Origin: Scolanthus callimorphus
Taxonomy: Eukaryota; Cnidaria; Anthozoa; Actiniaria; Edwardsiidae
Assembly: GCA_033964015.1 (NCBI GenBank)
Contig: CM066912.1
Location: forward strand, 10,284,015 to 10,348,014
Direction: 5' to 3'
Length of the DNA stretch: 64,000 nucleotides
The first letter of the stretch is position 1. Each line of letters begins with the position of its first letter. The notes beneath the pieces were generated by a model, which saw only the letters and a list, made by a program, of their open reading frames with translations, was not told the DNA's origin and searched no databases. A program made the position numbers and the translations under genes. Below are positions 34,984-45,475 of this stretch, piece after piece.

Positions 34984-35214
34984 ACAACAATCAGAATAAT
35001 TAGAACTCATTGTGTCTCATGATCATTTCCTAAATCTACGAAATTGGTGCTCTTTTCAAAGGACCCTGGTTCACTCCTGGGTTGTAACAACCCAATTTTG
35101 AGGATTTTGGAAATGATCAGCAGCTGTTTGGATTTGAGGGTAGAATGGATATAAGTTAATTGGGAGAATTCTGTTTTACGAAGTACATAATGAGTTCTAA
35201 TTATTCTGATTGTT
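34984..35214. mobile_element. MITE with ~28-bp TIRs
   Basis: ACAATCAGAATAATTAGAAC, then TCATTGTGT, at the left is complemented by ACATAATGAGTTCTAATTAT, then TCTGATTGT, at the right. The ~230-bp interior is non-coding. Confidence 0.82.
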
Positions 35215-35732
35215 ATATTTCAGGAAATGCTCCCTCAAAGGAAATTTGGTAATTCTAGGCGTCAAGACAAAAAAAATTGTAAACATTCTTTGCACTCGCC
35301 GATGAAATTGTCTATGAAAACATAAAAAACCACCAGCTATGCAGGGGCATAGCCAGAATTTTGTCAAGGAGGGCACAGACCTGTCAAGGAGGGCACAGAG
35401 GGGGAGGCAGACTTTTTGTTGCTATTTTCTCTATATATTTAAAATGTTTCCCATATGTTTACATTACTTTTTGACTATGCCAGCCCTGCTAGAGTATGTT
35501 GAAACTTTATTACTTTGCTTCCCATCACTTTTTTAGAAATTTTCACAGCGGAAATTTATGGAATTTTATTAGTAAGGATGATCTTTAAAGCATTTATAAA
35601 TACTGCAAACTTCCACAGGTTTTTTTATGTTCGAGCTTTCACAAAATCAGATGCAGTTATTAAAGTTATGATATCAGATATCAAAATATATGTTTCTAAA
35701 GCTTGATACCTTTTTTCATTTGTTATAATCAC

Positions 35733-35773
35733 TGGAAGCTCCGCTTTTAGGCGGTGCCTAAATCTATATATTA
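35733..35773 (+). mobile_element. Helentron/DINE-like right terminus
   Basis: GGAAGCTCCGCTTTTAGGCG followed by GTGCCTAAATCTATATATTA. It includes the subterminal hairpin TTTAGGCGGTGCCTAAA and ends like the other right termini. Confidence 0.8.
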
Positions 35774-36816
35774 CCATTTGTCAAAATTTAGTATGTTTAA
35801 AATTCTCAATTTTCTCAAGGGATTATATGGAAATTCTAAGCTTTTTTTGCATTTTTCTCAAACGTATGAAATTCTGTATAAGGTCCCTTCTCGTTTGGCG
35901 ACGCCATGAGTTCGACGTCCGCCATACACACTTTGACTATTCAGGTTTTATTACAACTATACGCTCGAGATCGCTTAGGCTCAAATTGTTTCGATCGTGT
36001 TTATATACAGTATTTACAACGTGCTCTTCTAAAGGACTATTGACTACAGCGTTCTTTAAGTTGCCATAATATTAAGATTCACATTTAGGGGGCATCTGCT
36101 ATTAAGTACCCTCCTCAAATGCGTGTGCAGGTGTTTCTGTTTGTAGATATGAGTTTTGTAAATTGTTGGAAAACAGTTACGTATTCCTTTTGCCAGGAGG
36201 AACGTTGAATGGTATTTTCCAGGAGAGACTCAGTTTCAATCAGAAAATAAGGGGTAGACAATGTTCTATTGTCAACTAGAAGGAAAATATCAAACGATAC
36301 GATAAAGCAACAAAGCTAGCTTGACAAGACGACTAATTCTCAAACAGGACATTTTTCTCACCGAAAACTGTAAAACAATTTTTCCAGCAGAACATCGTTT
36401 GAATCGAACATCGAACATTTTTTTAGCTTAAAAATGTCTGTCGCCCGCTTTGCAACGCGGCTGTGGTAAACAAACGAAATGTGCAAGGCGCTCCAAATGT
36501 GCCAGGCGTTCCTCGCTTTGCCCTGTTCTGTTGCGCCGCAACTCGGAGAACGTTCACAATGGCAGTCAACGCGTACGGCAGTGAAGTATGACCTAGTGTG
36601 CCAGGAAAATGACGACCTCCAAACGCTCAAAAAGTGGCCCCGAAGTATTTTCGTATCATACGAAATTCGATACCACGGCCGCGTTGCATGACGGTCGACA
36701 GACAAGATGGATTGTATCAGAGTTTTGAACGACATGGTGAATGGCACCGAATGACATCTACTTATTTGAATCTACTTATTTGTTGTCAAAACGCCTCGGG
36801 CCTGCGGTAAATGTTA
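35774..36816. other. Intergenic with a CpG-richer patch
   Basis: 36420-36720 is GC- and CpG-richer than its surroundings and carries overlapping ORFs on both strands (129 codons on the minus strand at 36358-36747). No domain or splice structure was recognised; it may be a promoter-like island or an old coding fragment. Confidence 0.4.
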
Positions 36817-37130
36817 TAGCGGAGCTCCTTAGCGGCCGAAGGCCGCAGAGCGGAGCACCATACCTAAGAAAAGAGCGTCCCAACGATGGCAAATGTAGCG
36901 CATGTATGATATCCACAGGGTACCAAAGTATCACAGGTGGGAATGGGCGCAAAGGGATACGACTGAATTTTGAACGTCGAGCGCGCGTGTGTGCTTCCTG
37001 AAGCCTGACGTCACAGGCCTGATATCCACAGGGTACCCAAAGTATCACAGGCGGGAACGGGCGCAAAGGGATACGACTGAATTTTGAACGTCGAGCGAGC
37101 GTGTGTGCTTCCTGAAGCCTGACGTCACAG
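36817..37130 (+). mobile_element. Helentron/DINE-like left end with ~112-bp duplication
   Basis: TAGCGGAGCTCCTTAGCGGC then CGAAGGCCGCAGAGCGGAGC and ACCATACCTAAG. A ~112-bp unit beginning GATATCCACAGGGTACC is present twice (about 36908-37019 and 37020-37131), each ending with CTGACGTCACAGGC. The terminus at 44028-44068 may be its right end, which would give a ~7.3-kb insertion enclosing other repeats; this is unproven. Confidence 0.65.
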
Positions 37131-38530
37131 GCGTGACGTCACAACATGCGCCGCCGGTCGAGTGACGTTTTGTTTTTTAGACGGGGGAGGGGTGATTTGT
37201 CGGGGTGGCGCCGCTAGTCGAGTGACGGGGGGAGGGAGGGGTGAGTTGTCGTGGCCGGGGGGGATAGGAGGCTGCTCAATATTGGTGAATTATTCTCGAG
37301 CAATCTGCTTGAAAATATATTAAGAGTCTTTTGATCGAAACCATTCTTCCAAGCGACTGCAGAACTGTTCTACTGAAAAGTATGTTTACAAAAAGCCAGG
37401 GACTACGAGTGTCTGAAGGAATTTCCTGTTATCTGACAAGAAGGTTTAAACTTTTCAGCGCAAATCCTGCTATGGGCCAGGGACTACGAGTGTCTGAAGA
37501 AATTTCCTGTTCTGACAGAAGGCTTAAACTTTTTAGCGCAAATCCTGCTATTGCGGCAGAGATTGTTTATTCGCCCTTTCTTTCACAAAACAGTGGAATT
37601 TATAATGGTACAGAATTTTGTCGAAAGGTAAAAGTAACTGCGAGACGCTACATTTGTACATTACGGCAGTAGCGTGAGAGAATTAATTTGTTTGGAGAGT
37701 CAATGGCGGCAAGTCGTTAAAACAATTCGATTCGTGGATCAAAGTCACTGCTGGATAAGAGCACTGTTTATAGGGAGATGGCAGGACATTCACAAGTTCC
37801 GAACAGATTTACATTCAGGTTATTCCTACACGGGGGAAAAGCTACTCTGAGACAGGATGAAGGTAAAATTCCTAAAATTCGCTGTTTCTTTTTTCGAGCA
37901 TGTCGACTTTTCTTGAATCTGAGTGATAGGTCGCGAGCCTAGTAACAACTCAACGTGTTTAGCTTATATGCGACCCTAACTAAAGATCTCTAGAATTCTA
38001 TTATTAGTCCTTTAAGAACGACTTAGTCGTGTTTTCTAACAACGAAGGCTAATTAAGCCTTCTCAGCTTTTTGCAAACGAGATATAAAAACACTCCCAAA
38101 ATCGACACAAGGAAAATCTAAGGCAAAAGTGCTGCAACCGGAAACTGGTTAATGGTATTGGAGTCTTGGTGATCACCTTAGTACCTTGGACTTCCAAGCG
38201 GCAAGATATTGACTTATGGTACTGAAAAATTATTTTCTAGCAAAAAAATATGGTATTACAGTAAATTTAATTCTGTTGAATTGGCTCTAAACACTTGACT
38301 TTCAACATGCATGGACTGTGTAATTTACTACCAAATGGCAGTGCCAGTAGTAACAATAGGAAAACAAATGAATTAATGTATTTAGTATAGTACATGTTGT
38401 TTGCTAGAATTTCATTCACTATGTACAAAGTCATTGTGATAAGTAGAAGTATGCCCATTCCCTGTGGAAAACAAAATTATGTTATACACTGTACAAACAG
38501 GGTTTTATTTAGATTAAAAATACCAATTGG
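37131..38530. other. Non-coding with a 77-bp tandem duplication
   Basis: 37397-37473 and 37474-37550 are two copies of a ~77-bp unit starting CCAGGGACTACGAGTGTCTG. 37160-37270 is G-rich. No gene recognised. Confidence 0.6.
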
Positions 38531-38539
38531 TCATTGAGA

Positions 38540-39985
38540 CAGTAAAATTTAACACCGGATTTTTCCATATGACATACTTTGTGTCTAAAATTTTTGTACC
38601 TTTGGACAATTCCAGAAAATATATGTACCCCTGGGATGGCCAGCATTTGGAAATTCTGAATGGGAGGGGGGTTTTCAAGCTCAGAAATTCTGGATGCATG
38701 GGGAGGGAGGGGGGGGGGGGGGGGGGGGGGGGATGGTCAAACCTAGTGCCGCCTGTGGTGGGGGTACATATATTTTCTGGAATTGCCCATGATGGGTTAT
38801 CAGGCAGTGTATCCATGGGGATTGAAATTTTGTATTTTTCCCTCTTGGTCTATATGGCATACTTTGTGTCTAAAAATTTTTGTGCCTTTGGACAATTCCA
38901 GAAAATATATGTACCCCGGGGATGGCCAGCATTTGGAAATTCTGAATGGGAGGGGGGTTTTCAAGCTCAGAATTCTGCCTGCATGGTTTTTTTTTTGAAG
39001 CTGGAAGCTATTGTAGGTTAACCTCTCAGGAATTCTATATGCATGGGTGTGGGGGTAAGCCATTTTGGAAATTCTGGATGCATGGGGAGGGAGGGCGGGG
39101 GGGATGGTCAAAACCTAGTGCCGCCTGTGGTGGGGGTACATATATTTTCTGGAATTGCCCATGATGGGTTATCAGGCAGTGTATCTATCCATGGGATTGA
39201 AAATTTTGTATTTTTCCCTCTTGGTCCATATGGCATACTTTGTGTCTAAAAATTTTTGTGCCTTTGGACAATTCCAGAAAATATATGTACCCCGGGGATG
39301 GCCAGCATTTGGAAATTCTGAATGAGAGGAGGGTTTTCAAGCTCGGAATTCTGCCTGCATGTTTTTTTTTTGAAGCTGGAAGCTATTGTAGGTTAACCTC
39401 TCAGGAATTCTATATGCATGGGGGTGGGGGTAAGCCATTTTGGAAATTCTGGATGCATGGGGAGGGAGGGCGGGGGGGGGGGGGGGGGGGGGGGATGGTC
39501 AAAACCTAGTGCCGCCTGTGGTGGGGGTACATATGTTTTCTGGAATTGCCCATGATGGGTTATCAGGCAGTGTATCCAACGGGATTGAAAATTTTGTATT
39601 TTTCCCTCTTGGTCCATATGGCATACTTTGTGTCTAAAAAATTTTGTGCCTTTGGACAATTCCAGAAAATAAATGTACCCCGGGGATGGCCAGCATTTGG
39701 AAATTCTGAATGGGAGGGGGGTTTTCAAGCTCGGAATTCTGCCTGCATGGGGTTTTTTTGAAGCTGGAAGCTATTGTAGGTTAACCTCTCTGGAATTCTA
39801 TATGCATGGGGGTGGGGGTAAGCAATTTAGAAAATTCTGGATGCATGGGGGGGGGGGGATGGTCAAAACCTAGTGCCGCCCGTGGTGGGGTACATATATT
39901 TTCTGGAATTGCCCATGATGGGTTATCAGGCAGTGTATAATCCATGGGGATTGAAAATTTTGTATTTTTCCCTCTTGGTCATATA
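38540..39985 (+). repeat. ~365-385-bp tandem repeat with G tracts, about four units
   Basis: The unit runs CATACTTTGTGTCTAAAA, TTTGGACAATTCCAGAAAAT, GATGGCCAGCATTTGGAAAT, TGAAGCTGGAAGCTATTGTA, TGGATGCATGGGGAGGG, a G run of 9-25 bases, TGGTCAAAACCTAGTGCCGC, then GGGTTATCAGGCAGTGTAT. Start blocks recur near 38572, 38858, 39234 and 39620; the first unit lacks an internal part. Length changes come from the G and T runs. Degenerate relatives appear at 43500-44010. ORFs here repeat with the unit and are not genes. Confidence 0.9.
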
Positions 39986-40107
39986 ATGGTTTCCATTGTG
40001 CTTTTGATAAAGAATTATCCAACTTCACTATTGCTTGGCTTGGATCTATTGTTCAAACTAGCATCTAAATAACACAGTATAGAGCCCTTGACTGAAATCC
40101 GCTGACT

Positions 40108-43100
40108 CCCCTTACGAAAAAAAAGCAGTTGCCGCAAGCAGTTGCAGCAAGCTTTCCGCTACTGGTTGCAGCAATTAGTTGCTGTAAGGTTGCTGCAAAT
40201 GTATTGCAGCAAAGTGATTTTTGGAACTCACAGCAACGTTGCTGCAAGCAAACAGAATAACTGGTTGCAGCAAGCTAGTGATTGCTGCAATCTTGCTGCA
40301 ACTTCACATTATATGGATTACAATGCTGTGCCAACAAAAGACGATCGAGTTCCTTCGAATCTATACATAACATATTTTGACTTTTATTTATGGGCATGTT
40401 TTACAAACGAATAATGCTATTTAATATCTACCCATTGACCCGTTGTTGTAATGCACACTCAGCTAAAAAACGTATTTGAGAAACATCATCAATATTTGTT
40501 TACGTTTATTTTACAATATCTCATTTCAGATAATAATAATGCTTTCATTGTTAATACTTTTAGTAGGTATAAGGGGAATCACCAACGTCATATCATAGGT
40601 TGTGTGTAAAATCATAGAACTATGAACATTTCGAGAAACAAGGAATAATAGCGAACAAAGAACCAAACTTTTACAGGTATTCTTAAGTGTAACCGAACTA
40701 TATTGCTAATTGTTATGGCTGAAAAATTGCATTTGGTATATTTTGAAGGCCGTTTATACCTTCACTTGATGGAATTTTGCTAATTGTTGACATTCTATCA
40801 AGGCGTAACATCTTTTGGTTTAACGGTGTTGACCGCAAAAGTTAATCCGTGCCGATGCAATAAACAAGGAAACAATTTAACCCAGAGCACGAAAATGTGC
40901 CAAAAACGCGATGTTCTCCCGCATATTGATCAGTCTGCCAACACTTTGACGAACGCATGCGCAGTCAATAGTCCATGATACTATGATCGCATACACAGTT
41001 ACCGACCTTATAATGCTCGCATTATTTTCCCTTTTGTTGCTTCACATTCAGTGTAGAAGTTGCGTATCAATAATCGAATAGTTCTCTATGAGAGACCGCC
41101 GTTAACAGGGAAATCGAATAGTGTCTTTACAGCAAAATTTTCCCCTTTCCGCGGCACAATGCACATCCACAGTACCCCGTGAATTTTGCCAGTATCTGAA
41201 ATTGACAGAAAAAAGTATTGATTAGGGTCATGGTTTGTCAACAATTATTGCGTCCACAAATCAAAATAGTGTTTTGCTTTTCGTAAAAAATCATTAAATC
41301 ATCCTGCTTAAAATAATCAAGCCCTGCTAAAACGGAACGCAAGTTATCTTAAATTTTGACCTTAATTGACTGGAAGTAACGCGTAACAAGCGTTTCAAAT
41401 GTCATCTCTTTAATACAGAGGTAGTTTACTACAAATTCGCAGATCATACATCACTTGCAATAAAATGCGGCTAAACCTTCATACACGGAAATTGTAAAAG
41501 TTACATACACGAAAATGGACTGCCAGCAGACACTTTATTGGCGAAAACAAAATATTTTTAAAGTACTTAACGTTTTCTCTCTCGGATAAATTAAATCACC
41601 GATATGTTCACTAAGGTTTGATTGACGGAAGCCAAACCGTGGTTGTTGATGTAAAATGATACATGGAAAAACTAAAAGCATTCAGTGGCAAGGGTCACGA
41701 CTGGGCACTGAAATCCAGTAGCCTCGCTCTCTATCAACGTATTTTGGCGCCAAAACGCAAGATCCCGGTTTTCATTAATAATGAGAGAAGAAAAATTCAT
41801 CTAAAGGGTAACAACTTAAAATAATGGCAAAAGAAGTATTTCCTTTTTTCAAAGACACCTAGTTGCATTCAATCCCAGCAAAAGGTTTGGGTGCCAAAAT
41901 CCGTTATAAACCTCAGATCACCAATCCTTGAATATAAGCAGTATATCTGAGTCAGAACTATGTATCGGTATTCATGATTGTTGATGCAATGTTATATGCC
42001 TCTTTTTTACTTTTCACAAAGCTTTGGCAAAGCGAAGGGAAAGTAATTATGATGCCTTACCTCACATCGCCACTAATTTTCTTTCCCCTTGAGCCCGTCT
42101 ATCTTCACGAAAACTTCCACGTCGCTTTCCTTGAGTACTTTGGGTTGTCGTTGTATACCAGGTAATTAAAATTCACTTCAGAAAAGCCTTTGTCTTCCCG
42201 CTCCATATTGCGAACCATTATACTTCTTTTGGCTTGTCTTTTCCAGTGTTTCCATAACTGTATTGCAGACCGACTAGAGTTTATAAGCTTTTACACTGCA
42301 ATGATCTCTGAGTCACGCGTTCAATTTGTGAAACAGTAAAAATGGAATGCGTAAACGATATCCGGTTATATTTAAGAGGTCACGAAAGGCACAAATGGAA
42401 TGCAACAATGAGCCCACTGGAATAACATATGAAAAAAGAAGAAACTTTATTTCAGTTACAGCTTACATCTTCTGCTTGCCCTTTCCTTTTATTTTCCTAA
42501 TAGAATGAATAATTCCATTTTAGCTTTTGGATACAAATTCATTTTCTTTGGTTTTGAAGATTTTAATTGCAGTCCCGGTCCAGTGGTATCATGTTCGTAA
42601 TTCTTTGGACATGTTCATTACATTGATAACAATCAGGCAAGTTTCACACAAGGCTCATTTGCTCTGCTCAGCCTTGATGGAGAACAGAAAACGTGCTTAA
42701 ACTGCAAATCGACCTGACTCCTTAAATAACCAATGAGTAGAACAAATGGTGTTTACATCCTCAGCTACGTCAAGCGCTAGACCTTGTGATGTTGTGTTGG
42801 TTCGGTAAGCGATCTCATACCGTGTGGAACTAATTAATGTGACGATCGACTGCCGTGGATTTCATGTTTCACCGTTTTATAAACTACTCGAAATGATGTG
42901 ATTTTATCCGAGGAATACCTCCATGGCATTGGGTTCATGAATGTCGAGCTTTTCACAGACACGGACTTGGCTATTACACTGATTGCGATAATGCAACTCC
43001 GATGTAGTGTTTGTACGGGAATTCCCAAACACTTCAGTCGAATGTGACTAAGAAAATTAACAGGGGAAAATCCCAGTAACTTTGTATCTTGTATCACTAG

Positions 43101-43339
43101 TTTTGGGTTTGATTAAAGTTATTATCTTATTTTATATGGGTACACTGTTAACTTATTGTAACGTTGCTGCAGCCAGTTGCTGTAAAGTAATCGTGCTGAA
43201 AGGTTGCAGTAAGGTCGCAATTTCGACATTTTTTTGCCGCATGGTTGCACTATCTTCCGGCTACTAATTACCGCAACGTATTACCAATTGCCGCTCAGTT
43301 GCAGCAACTTTGCGGCAATGACATTTATTTCATACGGGT
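40108..43339. mobile_element. ~3.2-kb TIR element with TTGCAGCAA subterminal repeats
   Basis: The left end CCCCTTACGAAAAAAAAGCA, then GTTGCCGCAAGCAGTTGCAG, is mirrored by the right end, which reads ACCCGTATGAAATAAATG, then TCATTGCCGCAAAGTTGCTG, in reverse complement. Within ~200 bp of each end, TTGCAGCAA, TTGCTGCAA and close variants recur about a dozen times in both orientations, resembling transposase-binding subterminal repeats. The flanks on each side are related satellite-like sequence (CACTATTGCTTG...ACTAGCATCTAA at 40040-40070 and 43755-43790), so it may have inserted within that repeat. The interior shows no ORF over ~90 codons, so it is non-autonomous. Confidence 0.72.
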
Positions 43340-44027
43340 ATGGTGTAGCCGGCCCATAGTGCAGTGACTACCCATGGAGGGGACTCAGAGCGATGGGCAC
43401 AGAAAGAAGTACGTTAGAGAATGTTGGAAAGGTTTCCATTTCTCTTGATAATTTTTAACTTAAGAACACACATTGAGAATTACAAAGTTACTCAAAGTAG
43501 TAAAATCTTACATATTCCATGCTTTGCCAAATGGTATACTTCAGTCTAAAATTTACCCCTATGTGTTTATCAGGCAACCCTAGACTTGCTTAGTCAAAGA
43601 TACAAGCAAGCAAAAATTTGAAGGACTTTGAGGAAGTCTAGGCATAACCCATGGGGATTGAAAAATGTGTCTTTTCATTGTCAGTGGTATATTGGTTTCC
43701 ATTTGTGTTTGACATAATTTTCAATGCTTTAGATAACAATTTTACCGTCTTCACTATTGCTTGACTTGTATCTGTAGTACAAACTAGCATCTAAGGCTAC
43801 ATTCCATTTATATGGGGTGGGGGGGGGGGGTTCAAAGCTGTAAGCTAGTTTAACCTCTCAGGCATTCTATGCATTCTATATGCATGGGGGTAACACATTC
43901 TGTATGCATGGGGGTAACACATTTTGGAAATACTGGATGCACGGGGGTCAACAACTAGTGTTGCCCATCCCCAGGGCACATATATTTTCTGGAAATACCC
44001 ATTATTAATATCAGTGGGATTGGTGAT
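43340..44027. repeat. Degenerate copies of the 38.5-40 kb repeat
   Basis: Segments such as CCATTTGTGTTTGACATAAT, AGCTGTAAGCTAGTTTAACC and TATATTTTCTGGAAATACCC match the tandem repeat at 38540-39985 at low identity. They also contain a G run at 43816-43831. No gene. Confidence 0.65.
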
Positions 44028-44068
44028 TGGGAGCTCCGCTTTTAGGCAGTGCCTAAATCTTTATATTA
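44028..44068 (+). mobile_element. Helentron/DINE-like right terminus
   Basis: GGGAGCTCCGCTTTTAGGCA followed by GTGCCTAAATCTTTATATTA. It has the same hairpin and A/T ending as the other right termini. Confidence 0.8.
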
Positions 44069-44489
44069 ACGTTTAAGTTAAAAAAATCACGAAGAACTAC
44101 GGTAGACGATTAACACTGAAAAAGCGACTATCAATCAGCGGGGTTCAATATGTCGCATATAAGGTATACATAGACTACATATAAGGTAATCGGTGATGTA
44201 ATTCTAGTTACAAAATCTTAGCCCGTTAAGACTAGAACACCGTCAGAGAATAAACACAGACAAAGTGGTTTTGAATATAAAAAAAATGTGCGATAAGTCG
44301 ATCTTGTGATCTTATACCCGAATCCGTTAGATGTTCGAAAGGTGGCTAATTTCCACGCTTTGATAATGGTTGCCTTTTAGGAAATACGAGATAGATTGAT
44401 CCACTCTAAAATAAAACAAGGACGAACAAAATAGCAATCAAATAAACTATAATATTGATTATTATACAATATAGCTACAAACGGTATAA

Positions 44490-45475
44490 CCTCGCTAATG
44501 TCAATGAGTGGCTGATGGCAGCTGATGGCTGACTCTAAATCAGTCCAAAACCGAGTATATGTTGATAGGGTCTAGACAAAGGTTGAGCACGTTTGATAAA
44601 TCACCCGCCCTCACGATTAACGGAAGCCTCATCAAAACATGTATCAGAAGCTAAATCGTTGGGTGTGGACATTGATCAAAATCTATCTTGGAGTAAACAT
44701 TAACGCGATTTCAAAAAAGATTGCTTCTGGCATTGGTGCTATTAAACGTGTTCGCCCTCTTGTTCCCTCAGCAACCTTAGGAATGATTTTCAATGCACTA
44801 GTGCTTCCCCATTTCAATTATTGTTCTGAAGTTTGGGATACATGTGGCAATACTTTAGCCACCAAATTGCAGAAACTTCAAAATAGGGCCGCTAGAGTTT
44901 TAACTAATTCGGTTTATGACGCTAATGCCGACCCTCTAATTGATAGTCTGGGGTGGAAAATATTCGTTCACTCCAGAACTATCATAAAGCTGTAATGGTG
45001 TTTAAATCACTCAATGGACTTGCTCCCGATTACCTTAAGTCCATGTTCATAGCCGGGACACCGTAGCGGCTTATTCCCTGAGAGACACCGAGGGCAAGCT
45101 AGCTATTCCAAAGCCCCGCACAAACTATTTGAAAAACAGCTTCAGCTATAGTGGTGCGGTGCTTTGGAATAGCCTACCCTCAGAGTTACGGCACGCAGAC
45201 TCCCTAAATGCATTTAAAGCGGGCTGCAGGGACTTCCTATGATTTCTCAAAATCGTAATATCGTTTTTATTATTATTTCTTCCAACACGGCTCTCATGGA
45301 AAACAGGTTAAGGTAGTTTTAGGTAGTTTTAGGGATAGTATATATATATATATATAATTATAATAATATTTTTCTTACATATATTTTTATAAAATACGTA
45401 CTTGATAGGGATAACCGTGTATAAATAAAGTATATTCATTCATTCATTCATTCAACGCGCGTTGACTGGTCCAAC
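44490..45475 (+). pseudogene. CR1/L2-type LINE 3' end, broken
   Basis: Joining frames gives the C-terminal end of a non-LTR retrotransposon reverse transcriptase: NVNEWLMA, MLIGSRQRLSTF, SLGVDIDQNLSWSKH, then KKIASGIGAIKRVRPLVP, LVLPHFNYCSEVWDTCG, KLQKLQNRAARVLT, LNGLAPDYLKSMF, FSYSGAVLWNSLPSELRHA and the end of ORF2 near 45241. Frame breaks lie near 44560, 44640, 44702, 44960 and 45060. 5' truncation is at about 44460-44490. The 3' tail has (TA)n at 45341-45357 and an ATTC microsatellite at 45432-45453, the usual short-repeat tail of CR1/L2 elements. It is inactive. Confidence 0.9.

Noticed and set aside
36358..36747. 129-codon minus-strand ORF in a CpG-rich patch
   Set aside because: Both strands are open, probably because of base composition; no motif.
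38527..39873. Many 65-164-codon ORFs
   Set aside because: All repeat with the ~370-bp tandem repeat and contain Gly or Pro runs from G tracts.
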